5,640 bases of DNA from Candidatus Kuenenia stuttgartensis (GTDB lineage: Bacteria; Planctomycetota; Planctomycetia; Pirellulales; UBA1268). Positions within the stretch are counted from its first letter, which is position 1. Each line of letters begins with the position of its first letter. The notes under the pieces are model-generated. The model saw only the letters and a program-made list of their open reading frames with translations, searched no databases and was not told the origin of the DNA. The stretch lies in the NCBI GenBank assembly GCA_945876515.1, contig CAMCPF010000221.1:1-5640 (forward strand). The letters run 5' to 3'. Below, in pieces: positions 5,532 to 5,640 of this stretch. Made by a program: the position numbers and the translations under genes.

Positions 5532-5640
5532 ATGATGAACCCCCGCGTTGCAGTCGTCGTCGTTATGTACGCCTCGCTCGGGTGTGGGACCGCCGCGGCC
5601 CAGCCCGCCACGGCCGAGCCCCCGGCGGCGGCCGCGGCCG
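5532..5640 (+). CDS. Start of a probable exported protein (truncated at the window edge)
   Basis: Thirty-six codons are visible. They begin MMNPRVAVVVVMYASLGCGT, followed by AAAQPATAEPP and an alanine run. An Arg at residue 5, a hydrophobic core (6-16) and small residues afterwards make a short signal peptide. Cys18 follows Ser-Leu-Gly, an imperfect lipobox, so a lipoprotein is possible; cleavage by signal peptidase I near AAA-Q is the alternative. The Ala/Pro-rich stretch after it resembles a flexible linker of a surface or periplasmic protein. A second ATG at 5535 is equally possible. No Shine-Dalgarno sequence is present, but a -10-like hexamer sits right upstream, as for the antitoxin gene. 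The gene is divergent from ppc, and the family cannot be named from this fragment. Confidence 0.55.
   Translation, partial: MMNPRVAVVVVMYASLGCGTAAAQPATAEPPAAAAA

Overview
The window is GC-rich DNA from a bacterium. Nearly all convincing coding sequence is on the minus strand. No rRNA, tRNA or phylogenetic marker is present, so the organism cannot be fixed. Three traits together would fit a planctomycete-like or other environmental GC-rich lineage, but that is inference: an ATP-type phosphofructokinase of the plant/TP0108-like branch, a bacterial-type PEP carboxylase directly upstream of it, and a small addiction module of the kind common in such genomes.

Left edge (1-526, minus strand): a type II toxin-antitoxin pair. 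The antitoxin (215-451) is a short helical protein of the addiction-module family. The RelE/ParE-like toxin (240 to beyond position 1) overlaps its 3' end, probably starts at TTG, and is cut by the window edge. A good extended -10 promoter lies so close to the antitoxin ATG that the mRNA is predicted to be leaderless. Inverted repeats lie just upstream.

488-1147: about 660 bases with no gene I can support. The one clear structure is a perfect 10-bp inverted repeat at 1082-1107, just beyond the end of the metabolic operon.

Core (1148-5238, minus strand): a two-gene operon, ppc then pfk. PEP carboxylase (919 residues from the favoured TTG start) makes oxaloacetate from PEP and bicarbonate. Eleven bases after its stop, phosphofructokinase (439 residues) begins behind a perfect AGGAGG that overlaps the ppc stop. 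The operon therefore pairs the committing step of upper glycolysis with the anaplerotic exit from PEP. PEP carboxylase keeps its catalytic motifs but has Thr instead of the C-terminal Asn that binds the inhibitor aspartate in the E. coli enzyme.

Right edge (5239-5640): a divergent intergenic region, then the start of a plus-strand gene for a probable exported protein (5532 onward, truncated). It has a -10-like hexamer at the same distance from its ATG as the antitoxin gene, so it may also be leaderless.

I saw no clearly new multi-gene system. The points most worth checking are the altered allosteric residue in PEP carboxylase, the ppc-pfk pairing, the two candidate leaderless promoters, and the toxin gene with its non-ATG start.
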